From NCBI GenBank assembly GCA_030280995.1, contig JASXTE010000030.1:134001-198000 (forward strand): a DNA stretch of 64,000 bases, in the 5' to 3' direction. Position numbers and translations under genes: made by a program. Positions 33,804 to 43,400 of this stretch are shown here, in pieces; the first letter of the stretch is position 1; each line of letters starts with the position of its first letter. Below the pieces are notes generated by a model that saw only the letters and a program-made list of their open reading frames with translations, was not told the origin of the DNA and searched no databases. The stretch is from Hemileia vastatrix. Lineage: Eukaryota; Basidiomycota; Pucciniomycetes; Pucciniales; Zaghouaniaceae.

Positions 33804-34784
33804 ATGTCAGCACCAATTCTTGCTTTACCTGAATTTGATCAACCATTTGTTATGTACACTGATTCCAGTTTCATTGGTCTTGGTGCTGCCCTCCATCAAA
33901 AACAAGTGATAAATGATAAAGTTTCAGAAGTAGTAATTTGTTATATTTCAAGAACCTTGAGAAATAGTGAATTAAAATATGGTGCTACTCAATTAGAGTG
34001 TTTAGCTGTAGTATGGGCTCTAGAAAAGCTTCATTATTACCTAGATGACCAGAAATTTGAACTTGTCACTGACTGCAGTGCAGTTAAATCCCTTTTAAAC
34101 TTGAAAACACCTAACAGACATATGTTTAGATGGCAGCTGGCTGTTCAAGAGTACAGAGGGAGAATGACAATTATTCACAGGGCTGGTATTGGTCACTCAA
34201 ATGTGGATATGTTATCAAGGTTACCTTTACCAAATGATGACTCTAATCCTGCTTATGATTCTGAGGATGAAATTATTCATATCCATGGGATATATGTGGT
34301 TGATATGGAGGAAGAGCTATTACAGCTTATTCTGGAATCATATGATAAGGACACTGACTTGAAAAAGTTATGCACCATATTAAATGATCCAAATAATGCT
34401 TCAATACAAGCATTAATTGAAACCCTTCCACCAAAGTACCAAAAAGCTTTGGAAAAAGGTAAATTTTCAATTGATGAAGGATATCTATATTATAGAAGAA
34501 AGTTGAGTAATGTTATTGTTATTCCTCCTTCTATGAAAGAAATCATCTTGAAAATTTGTCATGATGACATATTAGCTGGACATTTTGATCTTGACAAAAC
34601 AATGATCAGAATTAAGAACACTGCTTGGTGGGCTAATATGTCTGAAGACACAAAATTATATGTTGAGTCTTGTGATTCTTGCCAAAAATCAAAAAGATTA
34701 ACTGGTAAAGGAGCAGGATTAATGCAAAATATTGAACCTCCTGATGCTCCATGGCAAATAATAAACATGGATTTTGTAACATGA
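33804..34784 (+). pseudogene. Family B pol continued: RNase H and integrase N terminus
   Basis: It resumes the frame broken at 20545. RNase H with YTDSSFIGLGAAL (TDAS in the other copies), then the integrase zinc finger (HDDILAGHF ... CDSCQKSK). It stops at a TGA (34782-34784), where the minus-strand copy has glutamate and family A glycine (VTELPIAG and VTGFPLA). The frame continues at 34785. Confidence 0.88.
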
Positions 34785-35865
34785 TTACCTATTGCTGGTA
34801 AAAACAGTTATAACTCTTGTTGGGTTATTGTGGAAAGATTCACAAAAATGTGTAAATTTATCCCTACCCACAAGGATGTTTCCACTAAAGAATTAGCTTT
34901 CTTATGGTGGTCTCATATGTTTAATACTGCTGGTTTTCCTAAAACCATAATCTCCGACAGAGACCCAAAATTTACTTCTGAATTTTGGATGTCTCTGATG
35001 GATGTTTGTGGTTGTGATCTGAAACTTTCTACTGCCCATCACCCTCAGACTGATGGTTTAGCTGAAAGAATGATTCAGACTTTAGAGGACATGATAAGAA
35101 GATATTGTGCCTTTGGCCTTGAGTATAAAGATAATGACAGATTCACTCATGATTGGGTTACCTTACTTCCTGGGTTAGAATTTGCTTATAATAGCACTGT
35201 TCATTCTGTTACTCAAAGAAAGCCTTTTGAGCTCTGGCTTGGATATGTTCCTAATACTCCTGCCCAAATTCTCAATAACAAAATACCTAAATTGGATATA
35301 TATCCTGGTGTAAAATCTTTTCTTCAAATGCAACAACTATGTAGAAATCATGCTCAAAAATGTATTGAAAAATCATTTGAATATGAGAAGAAAAGATGGG
35401 ACAAATCCCATAAAGAATACACTTTTAAAAAGGGTGATGAAGTGTTGATTTCTACAGTCCACTTCAACTTACAAGGTAATAACAAATTAAAAGATCCATT
35501 TGTTGGTCCTTTTGTTGTCAGAAGAATGATTGGAGATAATGCAGTTGAAGTTATTCTGTATTCCCCATATGACAGAAAACATTCTGTTTTTCCAATATCT
35601 CTTTTGAAACCTTACACATCCAATAGTGATTTATTTCCAAAAAGGAGGGGTAGACTAAAGAAAACCCCAAATGAAATCACTGAGACAGCAGAAATTGAAA
35701 AAATTAAAATGACAGAATAGTCACTGCTGAGAAAGGTACAGAATACTTATTGAGATTCAAGAATAAATCATCTGAATATGATTCTTGGATACCTGGGAAG
35801 GAGATATCTAATCTTCCTACTCTACTAAAAAGTATAAAAAGAAAAAATCATATCATTTTTTTATT
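34785..35865 (+). pseudogene. Family B integrase core and C terminus (frameshifted end)
   Basis: Integrase core with SDRDPKFTSEFW and HHPQTDGLAERM, then the C-terminal region GDEVLISTVHFNLQGN ... DPFVGPFVVRRM. A one-base deletion near 35706 shifts the frame compared with the 58-kb copy, so the formal stop at 35718-35720 is premature. The expected tail (TAEKGTEYLLRFKNKSSEYD, chromodomain-like) continues in another frame to about 35865. Confidence 0.85.
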
Positions 35866-35873
35866 GTTTTTTT

Positions 35874-35885
35874 AGAGTGAGGGAG
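35874..35885 (+). other. Polypurine tract of family B
   Basis: AGAGTGAGGGAG sits directly before the 3' LTR. The same 12 bases, complemented, precede the 3' LTR of the minus-strand copy at 58731-58742. Confidence 0.75.
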
Positions 35886-36700
35886 TGTCAGCCAGGCTAC
35901 TAGACTTACCCAGTTAAATAATTAATTATTTACTGGATGAAGCCGCACCTTATCATTTTAATTATTATTTAATTATAATTTAGTTACATTAAAATTAGTT
36001 ATAATAAATTAACTAATTACAGAATGTTAAAATTAAAAAATTAAATAATTAATTAAAATTAAAAATATAATTTTGTCCCTTATATTTTTCTCTAACACCG
36101 TGCTCATTTGACAGGTTGGAAAAAATAAAATTTCATATTAAAAAATAGATATTAAGATAAAATAAGATTTAAATATTCAAATAATATTAAATATATACAA
36201 AAAATTCAAATTTCTTATTTAGAATTGACTTCTACAGTAAATATTAAATATATTGATGTATTTCTGACATACTCTGTAAATACATCTTTTTGACGCCTTC
36301 TTTTTAGAATAACTTTATTATTTGAAATATTCCTTCTGGAATGTTCTTTTCTCTCTCTCCTACTACTGTTTTTAGAATTTGATGGCCGTGCTTTGTCTCT
36401 CCTTTGCCTATAAAAATTCTCTCTTTTTGTTGTCTTTTAATCATTCTTTTTACCAACTCACTTATTACTACAACTACAAAAGTTAAACACTTATTTCTTA
36501 TATTTTATATCTTTAGTATTTACAAGGACATAATTCTAATCTATAAGTTATATAAATATTTTAATCTACCTCTTATTATTGAGTAAAAGAATCATCTTTG
36601 ATTGAGAAAATACGTACCTAATTATTGAGAGTCCAATAAATCCTTAAAATCTTCATATAACACCGTACCAAAGCTTCTAGACCAAAAGTGAACCTTGACA
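35886..36700 (+). repeat. 3' LTR of family B
   Basis: 815 bp, the partner of 14614-15428, followed by the ACTCT duplication. Differences are spread along the length, including the bases just after the TATA box. Confidence 0.9.
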
Positions 36701-36945
36701 ACTCTCTTTACCTTCCTCAACAGCCCCTTATTTCTCCCTCCTTGCCTGTCCCAAATCCCCCCTTTCCCCCCTCTTTAGGTGCCTCAAGACCCCCCCTTCC
36801 CCTCTCTTTAAGCACCTCATCACCCCCCCTTCCCCTCTCTTTAGGTGCCTCAACACTTCCCCCTTCTCCTCTCTTTAACCGCCTCAAAACCCCCCTTCCC
36901 CCCTTCCACTTCCCTTTAGCCACCTCTACCCCCCCTCCTTCTTAA
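36701..36945. repeat. Pyrimidine-rich tract with ~35-bp C-rich units (left arm)
   Basis: Units such as CTCTCTTTAGGTGCCTCAA followed by a C run repeat four or five times. The reverse complement resembles the purine-rich tract at 38085-38340, so the two flank the 346-aa ORF as inverted arms. A similar purine-rich block at 55085-55340 lies next to the transposase of the Harbinger dimer. Confidence 0.6.
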
Positions 36946-36984
36946 CAAACAATTGCTAACAATCTTTTTTAAGTAAACAAATTG

Positions 36985-38025
36985 CTAACCCTTAATACCA
37001 ACACTTTCTCGAGGTTTAGGAGACAATCGTAAAATAGGTCGAGAAACAACTGTACCAGAAGGTTGTTTGATGTCATTCCCTGCAGTTGGTTTTAGAGCCG
37101 CCATCGCTTTTGACCTTTTCCGACCAGTGGTCATGTCATGTTCTGTATCTGAAATTGGTGTATTTGGAATGAGATTTTTTCCTCTATTAGCTGGTCTACC
37201 TGACTTGCTCCTTCCCCTTTGGAGATTAGGTTTATTAGAATTAGGCTTAGGCAGTAGAGTTTTTTTACCTGTAAGAGGTAAACCTGCACAGGTAGGATTT
37301 TGAGGACTTTTTTTATTTAAAAGCTGCTTTGCTAATCCAGAATCAATTGTTAAAGGGGCTGATGGCTTGAATTGTTCAATAAGGTTTCCAACATCTGTAG
37401 CAGTTGATAATTGATTTGCTTTTCTTCTAGATCTTATAGTCAATAACCCAGAGCTTTTCATACTTTCAGAATCACTAGCTGGAGAATCTGTATCAGAAAG
37501 CCTCATTGGTTGACGACTATTCAACCTTACACAATTGATTCTTAAACAATCCTCAAACCCGGTACCAGATGAGTCTCTATCTGCACTAGCTTCCTCGTCA
37601 GTTGCAATAGGATTCATAAGAGGTTGTAATTCATGAGTTTTATTAACAGATAAGTCAGGAACCTTGACATCTTGTGAAACAGCAGGAATAATTGGATCAT
37701 TTAATTTTGAGCTAGCAGTTGATTCATCTGGAAAAAATTGTTGAACTGTCTTGGATAGGTTAGCTAGATCTAGATCTGCTTTTGGATCTACCTCTTTGAT
37801 AGAAAAAGTAGTAGACCCTTCTTGATTTTCAGGTTGATTTGGCAAAACATCCTTGCTTGAAGTTGAAACTTCAGGCTTCCCACGTCCATCAAGCAATTCT
37901 GGTTTAACTTCATGAAAAGGAACCACAGGCATTGAAGCTGGTAAAGTAGTAGCATGAGCACTTGTTATTGTTTTAAAATGAGGTGAGGGCAAACCAAAAG
38001 GTGAATTTGCATTTCCTTTCAACAT
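36985..38025 (-). CDS. Uncharacterised 346-aa protein within the Harbinger-like carrier
   Basis: This is an uninterrupted frame; the first ATG is at 38025 (the frame itself is open from further upstream). I do not recognise the protein. It is rich in Ser, Pro, Lys, Asp and Leu, without membrane segments or a signal peptide, and looks largely disordered. An acidic middle (DTDSPASDSESMKSS) is followed by a basic C-terminal third containing GRSKSGRPANRGK, an AT-hook-like core, and GRKRSK, a possible nuclear signal. A DNA- or chromatin-associated role is only a guess. It is notable because its neighbours in the element (transposase, oxygenase, Myb gene) are all broken while this frame has no stop. 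It could also be one exon of a longer gene. Confidence 0.55.
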   Translation of the reverse strand: MLKGNANSPFGLPSPHFKTITSAHATTLPASMPVVPFHEVKPELLDGRGKPEVSTSSKDVLPNQPENQEGSTTFSIKEVDPKADLDLANLSKTVQQFFPDESTASSKLNDPIIPAVSQDVKVPDLSVNKTHELQPLMNPIATDEEASADRDSSGTGFEDCLRINCVRLNSRQPMRLSDTDSPASDSESMKSSGLLTIRSRRKANQLSTATDVGNLIEQFKPSAPLTIDSGLAKQLLNKKSPQNPTCAGLPLTGKKTLLPKPNSNKPNLQRGRSKSGRPANRGKNLIPNTPISDTEHDMTTGRKRSKAMAALKPTAGNDIKQPSGTVVSRPILRLSPKPRESVGIKG

Positions 38026-38084
38026 TCTATAATCCAAATCACTAGATATTGATAAATAATTATAGTGATTGTTTTTTAAGGAGG

Positions 38085-38340
38085 AGGAGGCGCTAGAGAT
38101 GGTTTAAGGGGAGTGTAAGGGGGGGTTGAAGCGGCTAAAGAGGGGGGGAAAGGAGGGGGGTTTTGGACATTTAAAGAGGGGTAAAAGGGGGAGTTTGGGA
38201 GGGTTTTGTAGCAATTAAGGAGGGGGTTTCAGGGGTATTTGAGGATGGTTTTGAGGCAAGGAGGGAGGGAATTTAGAGGTGATTTCAGAGAAAGAAAGGG
38301 TGGGAAAGGGGACTGTAATGGGAGTTAAAGAGGGGTTACA
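38085..38340. repeat. Purine-rich tract (right arm)
   Basis: G-rich sequence with repeated TTAAAGAGGGG-type words, similar to the reverse complement of 36701-36945. It begins about 60 bp upstream of the 346-aa ORF start. Confidence 0.6.
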
Positions 38341-38812
38341 TATTTTTTTAAAAACATACTAAAAAGTAACTTTTTTTTTATTTTTTTGGCAGATTTTTTT
38401 AAAAAAAAACTATTACATTCTGTTAAGGTCTTTCCCAGTAAATTACAAAACAAAAAAGGTTAAGATATTAATTTTTAATTTTCTTACAAATAATTTTACT
38501 GAATTATTTTTTTTAATTTTATTTGTTCTGATTTTTCTTTTACAGATTTTTATTTTTTATTATTATTTTGACAGGATTTTATGTGAAGGTTTTTTATAAC
38601 CAAACTTCAGGTTTTCTTTTGTAATTTTTTTTTTAAATAATTTTTACTGAAAATTTTTAAATTTTTTTTTTGTTTTAAAAAATTTTTTTTTATTTTTTTA
38701 ATAAGGATATTACTTTAAATTTTATTTTAAAAGATATTATTAGGTGAGTTTTTTTTTAAAAATTATGTGTTGAATATTTTTTTGACATTTAAATGTTTTT
38801 CAGATCAAATAA
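38341..38812. other. AT homopolymer-rich spacer
   Basis: Long A and T runs with no open frame. It separates the purine-rich tract from the oxygenase pseudogene and may hold the promoter of the latter. Confidence 0.5.
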
Positions 38813-40142
38813 ATGTCTTCTTCTTCAGATTCACCCCTTACTTCTCTATCATCTTCATCTTTATCCTCTTTATCATCTTCATCTTTATCATCTCTATCAT
38901 CTTCTTCAAAATCAACTTCAATACAATCATCTTCTAAATCATCAAAAAAATTTAAAGATAATCAGTCTCATCAGAAGAAAAGATATCTGAAAAAAAAATT
39001 ATCATCTAAATCATCAAAAAAATTTAAAGATAATCAGTCTCATCAGAAGAAATGTTATCTGAAAAAAAAATTCATCATCTAAATCATCAAAAAAAAATTA
39101 AAGATAATCAGTCTCATCAGAAGAAAAGATATCTGAAAAAAAAATTCTCTGTGAAAGTTATTTTCGTCATATCCAAAACATTTTTTTTTCATAAAACTAA
39201 AGTAGATAAAAAAAATCAATATCCAAAAAAATTACCAGAAGTTATCAAATATTTAACCGATTTTGGTGATGATCGAGTTGCTGCAGTTATTGGTAATACT
39301 TATAAGGCTCAATTCATTTTGGAAACTCATTAATCTGATGGTGTAAAAGATGAATCTTTTAATCAACTATCGGATCTTATCATAACTCTTTATCAAATGG
39401 CTTTGGTTGGATTAACTATAAGGAATATGAATTTGTTGGGTGGTATCATGATTGGATTTGGTTGGAGACCAGGTTTTGTTAAAGGATATTCTCTTGGTAT
39501 GTCTAATAATTTTTTTTTCATTCTTAATATCATTTCACTTATTTCATTTATATAGGCATATATTCATTGGTCAAGAATATCACTAAAGCTCAAAAAGATG
39601 AAGATTTTTGCTTATGGGACACTCTACCTTCCTTTAACTCTTTTCTTGCTCTTTGACTCAAAAAGCTCTGTAATAAAGCATTTGAAAAAAATCATGAACT
39701 TACAACCAAAGTTGGAATACCGAATTGGTGTGACTCCAAATGGAAAGATATTACCCATGAATATCTTTTATTTTCTAATGTTATTATCACTCATTCTGGA
39801 TTTCACAATAGGATTCATATCGATAGGAATGAAGCCAATTTTCTAATTTTTGGTATATTCTTATATATCAATCCAATAACTGGCCAACCAATACCATCTC
39901 CAGCTAAAATTAAAGGACATGGTTTATATTATCCAGACCACCAGTGCATCATTGATTTTGGTTTGGGAAATGGTATCATTGAAACTATTTGAAATTCTTC
40001 TAAGGATAATCATCAAATGACCAAAGCTCCTCCTGGTTTGGAATCCTGTCAATATTTCACACATTTTGGTTGCTCATTTCAAATCAGTCATAAGTTGATT
40101 CAAAGAATCAACAAGATAAAGAAAGAAGGTAAAGTTAATTGA
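38813..40142 (+). pseudogene. Tet/JBP-like 2OG-Fe(II) oxygenase (rust type), broken
   Basis: It starts at ATG 38813 with a serine-rich then lysine-rich N terminus containing 72-bp repeats. The conserved part begins near 39215 (YPKKLPEVIKYLTDFG), continues through GGIMIGFGWRPGFVKG, crosses a 59-bp GT-AG intron (39497-39555) and covers the oxygenase core: LPSFNSFLAL, KVGIPNWCDSKWKDI, then the iron-binding H-x-D in HNRIHIDRNEANF, GHGLYYPDHQCIIDFG and THFGCSFQISHKL. This pattern matches the Tet-like 2OG-Fe(II) oxygenases expanded in rusts and other basidiomycetes, which may oxidise 5-methylcytosine. Stops at 39331 (TAA), 39654 (TGA) and 39990 (TGA, tryptophan expected) and a +1 shift in the third 72-bp repeat inactivate it. 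Family assignment is from remembered motifs, not a search. Confidence 0.75.
38941..39157 (+). repeat. Three 72-bp tandem repeats
   Basis: Units begin ATCAAAAAAATTTAAAGATA at 38941 and 39013, and at 39086 with one extra A. The extra base shifts the frame, so the open frame changes at this point. The units encode a lysine/serine/histidine-rich peptide (KFKDNQSHQKKRYLKKK). Confidence 0.85.
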
Positions 40143-40259
40143 TTTAAAAAAACTTTATCTAGATCCAAAAAGTATGGGGATTAGAGTTGTCATCAAAAAA
40201 TTTATATTTTTTCATAAATTTTTAATAAATATTTTTTATATATCAATTTGCTCAAGTAA

Positions 40260-40930
40260 AGTGATGAGCCAATGACCTTTGGTTGTATAACAGGTAATCA
40301 TGATAACATTTATTTGTTTCATGGGGTTCCTCTAGCCTATACCTGTGGAAAGTCCCAAACTTTTGTTTCTAGATTTGATCTGCATTTTGGCTTGAGGAAT
40401 TGTCATTACTTTAAACTAGGGAAATTGATATATATTGGATATTTATTTAATAATTTATGTAATTATATTAAATTTAGATGACTTCCACCCCTTAATTCAA
40501 TAAAATGCAGGGGGGGTATTGCCAAATTTTCAATCTGACATTCACAATTGAAGACTTGTAAAAATTTTGGTGATACCCACCCCTTGCTTCAATAAAATGT
40601 AGGGGGGGGGGTATTGCCAAATTTTCAAATGTAACATGTAAAATTTTTGACTTGTAAATATTTTGGTGAAAAAATATTGGTGATACCCGTCCCTTACTTC
40701 AATAAAATCCAGGGGGGGTATTGCCAAAATTTCTTATAAGACTTGTGAAATTCTTGACTTGTAAGAATTTTGTGGATACCAGTAAAATGCAGGGGGTAGT
40801 AAAGCCAAAGTTTCATATAAGACTTTCAAGATTCATGACATGAAATAATTTTGGTGATACCCACCCCTTACTTCAAAAAAAATTCAGGGGTGGGGGATTG
40901 TCAAATTTTCAAAGGAGACATGAAAATTTT
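40260..40930 (-). repeat. Conserved block and ~93-bp-type repeats shared with the Harbinger dimer
   Basis: 40270-40480 is the reverse complement of 51100-51310 with moderate divergence (for example CTAGCCTATACCTGTGGAAA). 40480-40930 contains about five degenerate units with the words CCCACCCCTTACTTCAATAAAA and GCAGGGGGGTATTGCCAAA, which correspond to the 93-bp units at 50822-51090. No coding potential is evident. They mark the region downstream of the Myb-like gene in both families. Confidence 0.75.
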
Positions 40931-41069
40931 ATTTAAAAAAAGAATATTTAACATTAAAATACAAAAATTCAAGTAATGATTGATAGAGTAATGAAATACA
41001 GGAAATTATTGTAAATTTTATGTACAAATAAATATGAACAGTTGAATTGTGAGAGAAATAAAGCAAACT

Positions 41070-42416
41070 AGTCATCAAAAAATTTCTTTAAACATTCAAT
41101 TTCCTCAACAGATTTATTAGCTTTAACACATTCTATCATGAAATCTTTCTTTTTGGAATTTTCTTTATGATCAAACTTATATTTCATCTGCTCTAATAGG
41201 TTTTGATGTTTGAGTGTTTTCTCCTCTTTTTTGATTTTTCAATAATTAGAGTTAACTCAAACTTCTTCTCCTCCAAATCTTACGCCCGATCATCCTTCCG
41301 TAAAGAGAGCTTGTACTTCCTCTCTTCCAAATCTTGTAGCCTATCATCCCTCCTTAAAGAGAGCTCATATTTCTTCTTTTCAAAGCTTAGAGTCTCTTTA
41401 GTGATTTTCACTTTTTCTAGAGTGATAATAAAAATTAACATAAAGTAGAAGAAAAGCAGAGTAAAGTAATAAGAGGTATGGTATCACTTACCAGCATCAT
41501 GTTTCTCTAAAAATTGTTCCATAGACAAAAAAGGGGTTTGTGATGAAGTATCACTTTTTCGTCTTCTTTGGGAGTGGAAATTTAGACTACTTGAAGCCCT
41601 ATGCTTCTTGTTCAAGGTCATATTTTCCTCTTCATCATTGTTGCTACCTTCAGACTCAGTTGATTGAGGATCCTGGGTTTGTTCATCAGCCTTTTAAGAA
41701 ATAAAAAAAAATAAGTAAATAAAAAAATAGAATTGATAAGATAAAAGAATAAAGAAACAGACTTGAGTTAGATTTTTTTGGGTTCAATCGCCAATAGGAT
41801 CTACAGAAAAGCTATCTAGATTGGTCTCATTCAAATGAGGGGAGGCTTGAGTGGAGGAAGAGGATGGGAAAGGATTTGCTTCAACATCATGTTTGGAGAT
41901 AGGATCTTCTCCATCCAATATGCTCACAGGATTAACATTGGCTCGCTCTCCAAAAATCGCATCCATCTCTTTAAAGTAAGGACATAAAGATTCAAGTTTA
42001 TTGTCTATGGATTTGATACCCTTAGTTATATTGATGTTGGTAACCCCAACACCAGTGGAAGATGAAAGAGCCTTTGCCTTCTTGTATTTGGCTCAGTAAT
42101 GCTTGAAGCATTTAGACATCTGTTTAGGCAAAAGATCAATCCTTCCCTTGGTCTTATTCCGTAATTCATTTGCCATTAGAAGATACTCATTAACTTTTGA
42201 TGCTGGAGGCCGTCCTACTTTACTCGCATACTCAGTACCAAAACAAGAATCATAGTTTGATTTAGTTTTCAGCTAGTTGATAAGAATGAGATGAGCATCT
42301 TTTTTTAATTGAACGGTCTTAGATTTCTTGGCTGAGCAGGGGAAAGAGGGAGTAATGGGATTTGAAGAACAACTGGGGGAAGGCTGTCTTTGAGAAGATC
42401 TATGATGACAAGGCAT
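41070..42416 (-). pseudogene. Myb/SANT-like DNA-binding partner protein of the large Harbinger-like element, broken
   Basis: The ATG at 42416 (MPCHHRSSQRQP) begins a protein parallel to the intact copy at 49345. The shared core is KKDAHLILIN, KSNYDSCFG, VGRPPASKVNEYLLMANEL, RIDLLPKQMSKCFKHY and LCPYFKEMDAIFG. In-frame stops are TAG at 42073-42075 or close (complement of CTA at 42273-42275) and TGA at 42093-42095. Further exons follow: about 41694-41492 (DEEENMTLNKKHRASSS) and about 41420-41070, a charged coiled-coil end (DLEERKYKLSLRKDDR ... KDFMIECVKANKSVEEIE) with another stop and a frame change. It would have bound the element ends together with the transposase. Confidence 0.75.
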
Positions 42417-42692
42417 GTTGAGATATTTGAAGATGAAAAGGAGAAGAAATAAATAGATGAGATGGGGAGGGGTTTTGAATGGATAGAATGAATAGACAGG
42501 ATGGAAGTGTGCAGCAAGGTAGGGAGGCTGGCACATCCAGAAAGTTGTCCAAGATGTGGTTATGAAAAATTGAGGATAAAAATGTCAGATAGAGGTGAAC
42601 ATTGACATGTAAAGTATCTAATAACCCAATTATTAGCAAAAATAATTGCGGAAGATAATTGGGGTATGCAGATTATTTTACACAATTAAATT

Positions 42693-42723
42693 AATTGCAG
42701 ATCCCTGAACATTGATACCCCCT
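42693..42723 (-). repeat. Right terminal inverted repeat of the large Harbinger-like element
   Basis: On the minus strand it reads AGGGGGTATCAATGTTCAGG, then continues in parallel to the left end for about 31 bp. It is followed on the + strand by ATT, the same 3 bp that precede the left terminus. Confidence 0.75.
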
Positions 42724-42950
42724 ATTCTTTATTTTTTACTAATTCCTGGATCTTTCTGGTCATACTAGTTTATTGTGCAATTCATTGTAAATGTTAAACT
42801 TAATCTGCAAGATATCAAACATTGCTATTTGCTATAGTATGTAGGAGAAAGAAAAGCAAAGGATTTTTAAAAAAAAAACTTGATTTAATTTAATTATTTG
42901 ATTAAAAACAATGGGGTACCAGGAAAAATATGATTTTTGTTATTTGGATT

Positions 42951-43069
42951 ACAGCAAAACCTGAAAAGCTTGAGGGTTTTTCATCTCCAATTTCCTGCCA
43001 AAAACATGAGTTTAAGTCGCTTTTGGTAGGGAGTAAAGTGGTAAGAAAACCACAAGCTTTCTAGTTTAT
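42951..43069 (+). repeat. Dispersed direct repeat, copy 1
   Basis: About 80% identical to 47811-47928 (ACAGCAAAACCTGAAAAGCT ... AGTTTAAGTCGCTT). The similarity resumes after the MITE at 43399, so the MITE is inserted in this copy. No ORF is shared. Confidence 0.7.
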
Positions 43070-43072
43070 GTA

Positions 43073-43398
43073 CAGCTGGACCAAGAAAGCTTTGTGTAAA
43101 TAAAAAAAAATTACAACTTTTTGCTTTTTTCCACTCTCCTTTTGGGACATGATGCGAGCACGCAATGGTCCAATTTGAGTGCAAAGTCAAGTTGATTTCC
43201 AAAAATAATACTTGTAGTGCTTAATTGAATTGTACACTGTGGATACGTACGCACATTGGAAGGATGGGATACCGTGAATGGCTGTTTACAGGATCAATTG
43301 GCCCATCGCGTGTTCACGTTGCGTCTAAAAGGAGTACGGGGAAAGGCAAAAAGTTGTAAAAAATTTTGCATTTACACAAAGCCTTCTTGGTCTAGCTG
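43073..43398. mobile_element. MITE with ~60-bp terminal inverted repeats (TA target)
   Basis: The ends read CAGCTGGACCAAGAAAGC and, complemented, CAGCTAGACCAAGAAGGC. Similarity of the arms extends about 60 bp inward. TA flanks both sides (43071-43072 and 43399-43400), and the paralogous repeat at 47.9 kb lacks the insertion, which confirms the boundaries. The TA duplication suggests mobilisation by a Tc1/mariner-type transposase. No coding capacity. Confidence 0.75.
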
Positions 43399-43400
43399 TA

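Larger units (their letters stand above)
14614..36700 (+). mobile_element. Ty3-type LTR retrotransposon, family B (full length, split by element C)
   Basis: Both LTRs are 815 bp (14614-15428 and 35886-36700), begin TGTCAGCCAGGC and end CCTTGACA, and differ at roughly a dozen positions by eye. ACTCT at 14609-14613 and 36701-36705 is the 5-bp target duplication. The internal region has a candidate primer-binding site, a leader with repeated hairpins, gag-pol in one frame and a purine-rich tract before the 3' LTR. Pol is split at 20545/33804 by element C. Stops at 17761 and 34782, a late frameshift and a lost RT catalytic residue make the copy inactive. Confidence 0.92.
12378..42723. mobile_element. 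Large PIF/Harbinger-like transposon carrying a Tet-like oxygenase, split by nested retrotransposons
   Basis: The left terminus (AAGGGGTATCAATGTT at 12378) and right terminus (reverse complement of AGGGGGTATCAATGTT, ending 42723) form inverted repeats of about 31 bp. Both are flanked by ATT (12375-12377 and 42724-42726), a 3-bp duplication as expected for Harbinger-type transposition. Inside are a Harbinger-type transposase at the left (+), a Myb/SANT-like partner at the right (-), and between them an intact unknown ORF and a Tet/JBP-like dioxygenase pseudogene. Gene order and orientation equal the reverse complement of the Harbinger dimer at 48988-57533, and both share a downstream block and 93-bp-type repeats. 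Removing the inserted Ty3 element leaves about 8.25 kb. Confidence 0.75.

Noticed and set aside
39331..39992. The Tet-like gene considered as functional with extra introns removing the stops
   Set aside because: The stops lie inside conserved blocks without splice sites around them.
12378..42723. Termini considered as chance matches 30 kb apart
   Set aside because: About 31 bp of inverted similarity, identical ATT flanks and mirrored gene order make chance unlikely, although family-level checks are still needed.
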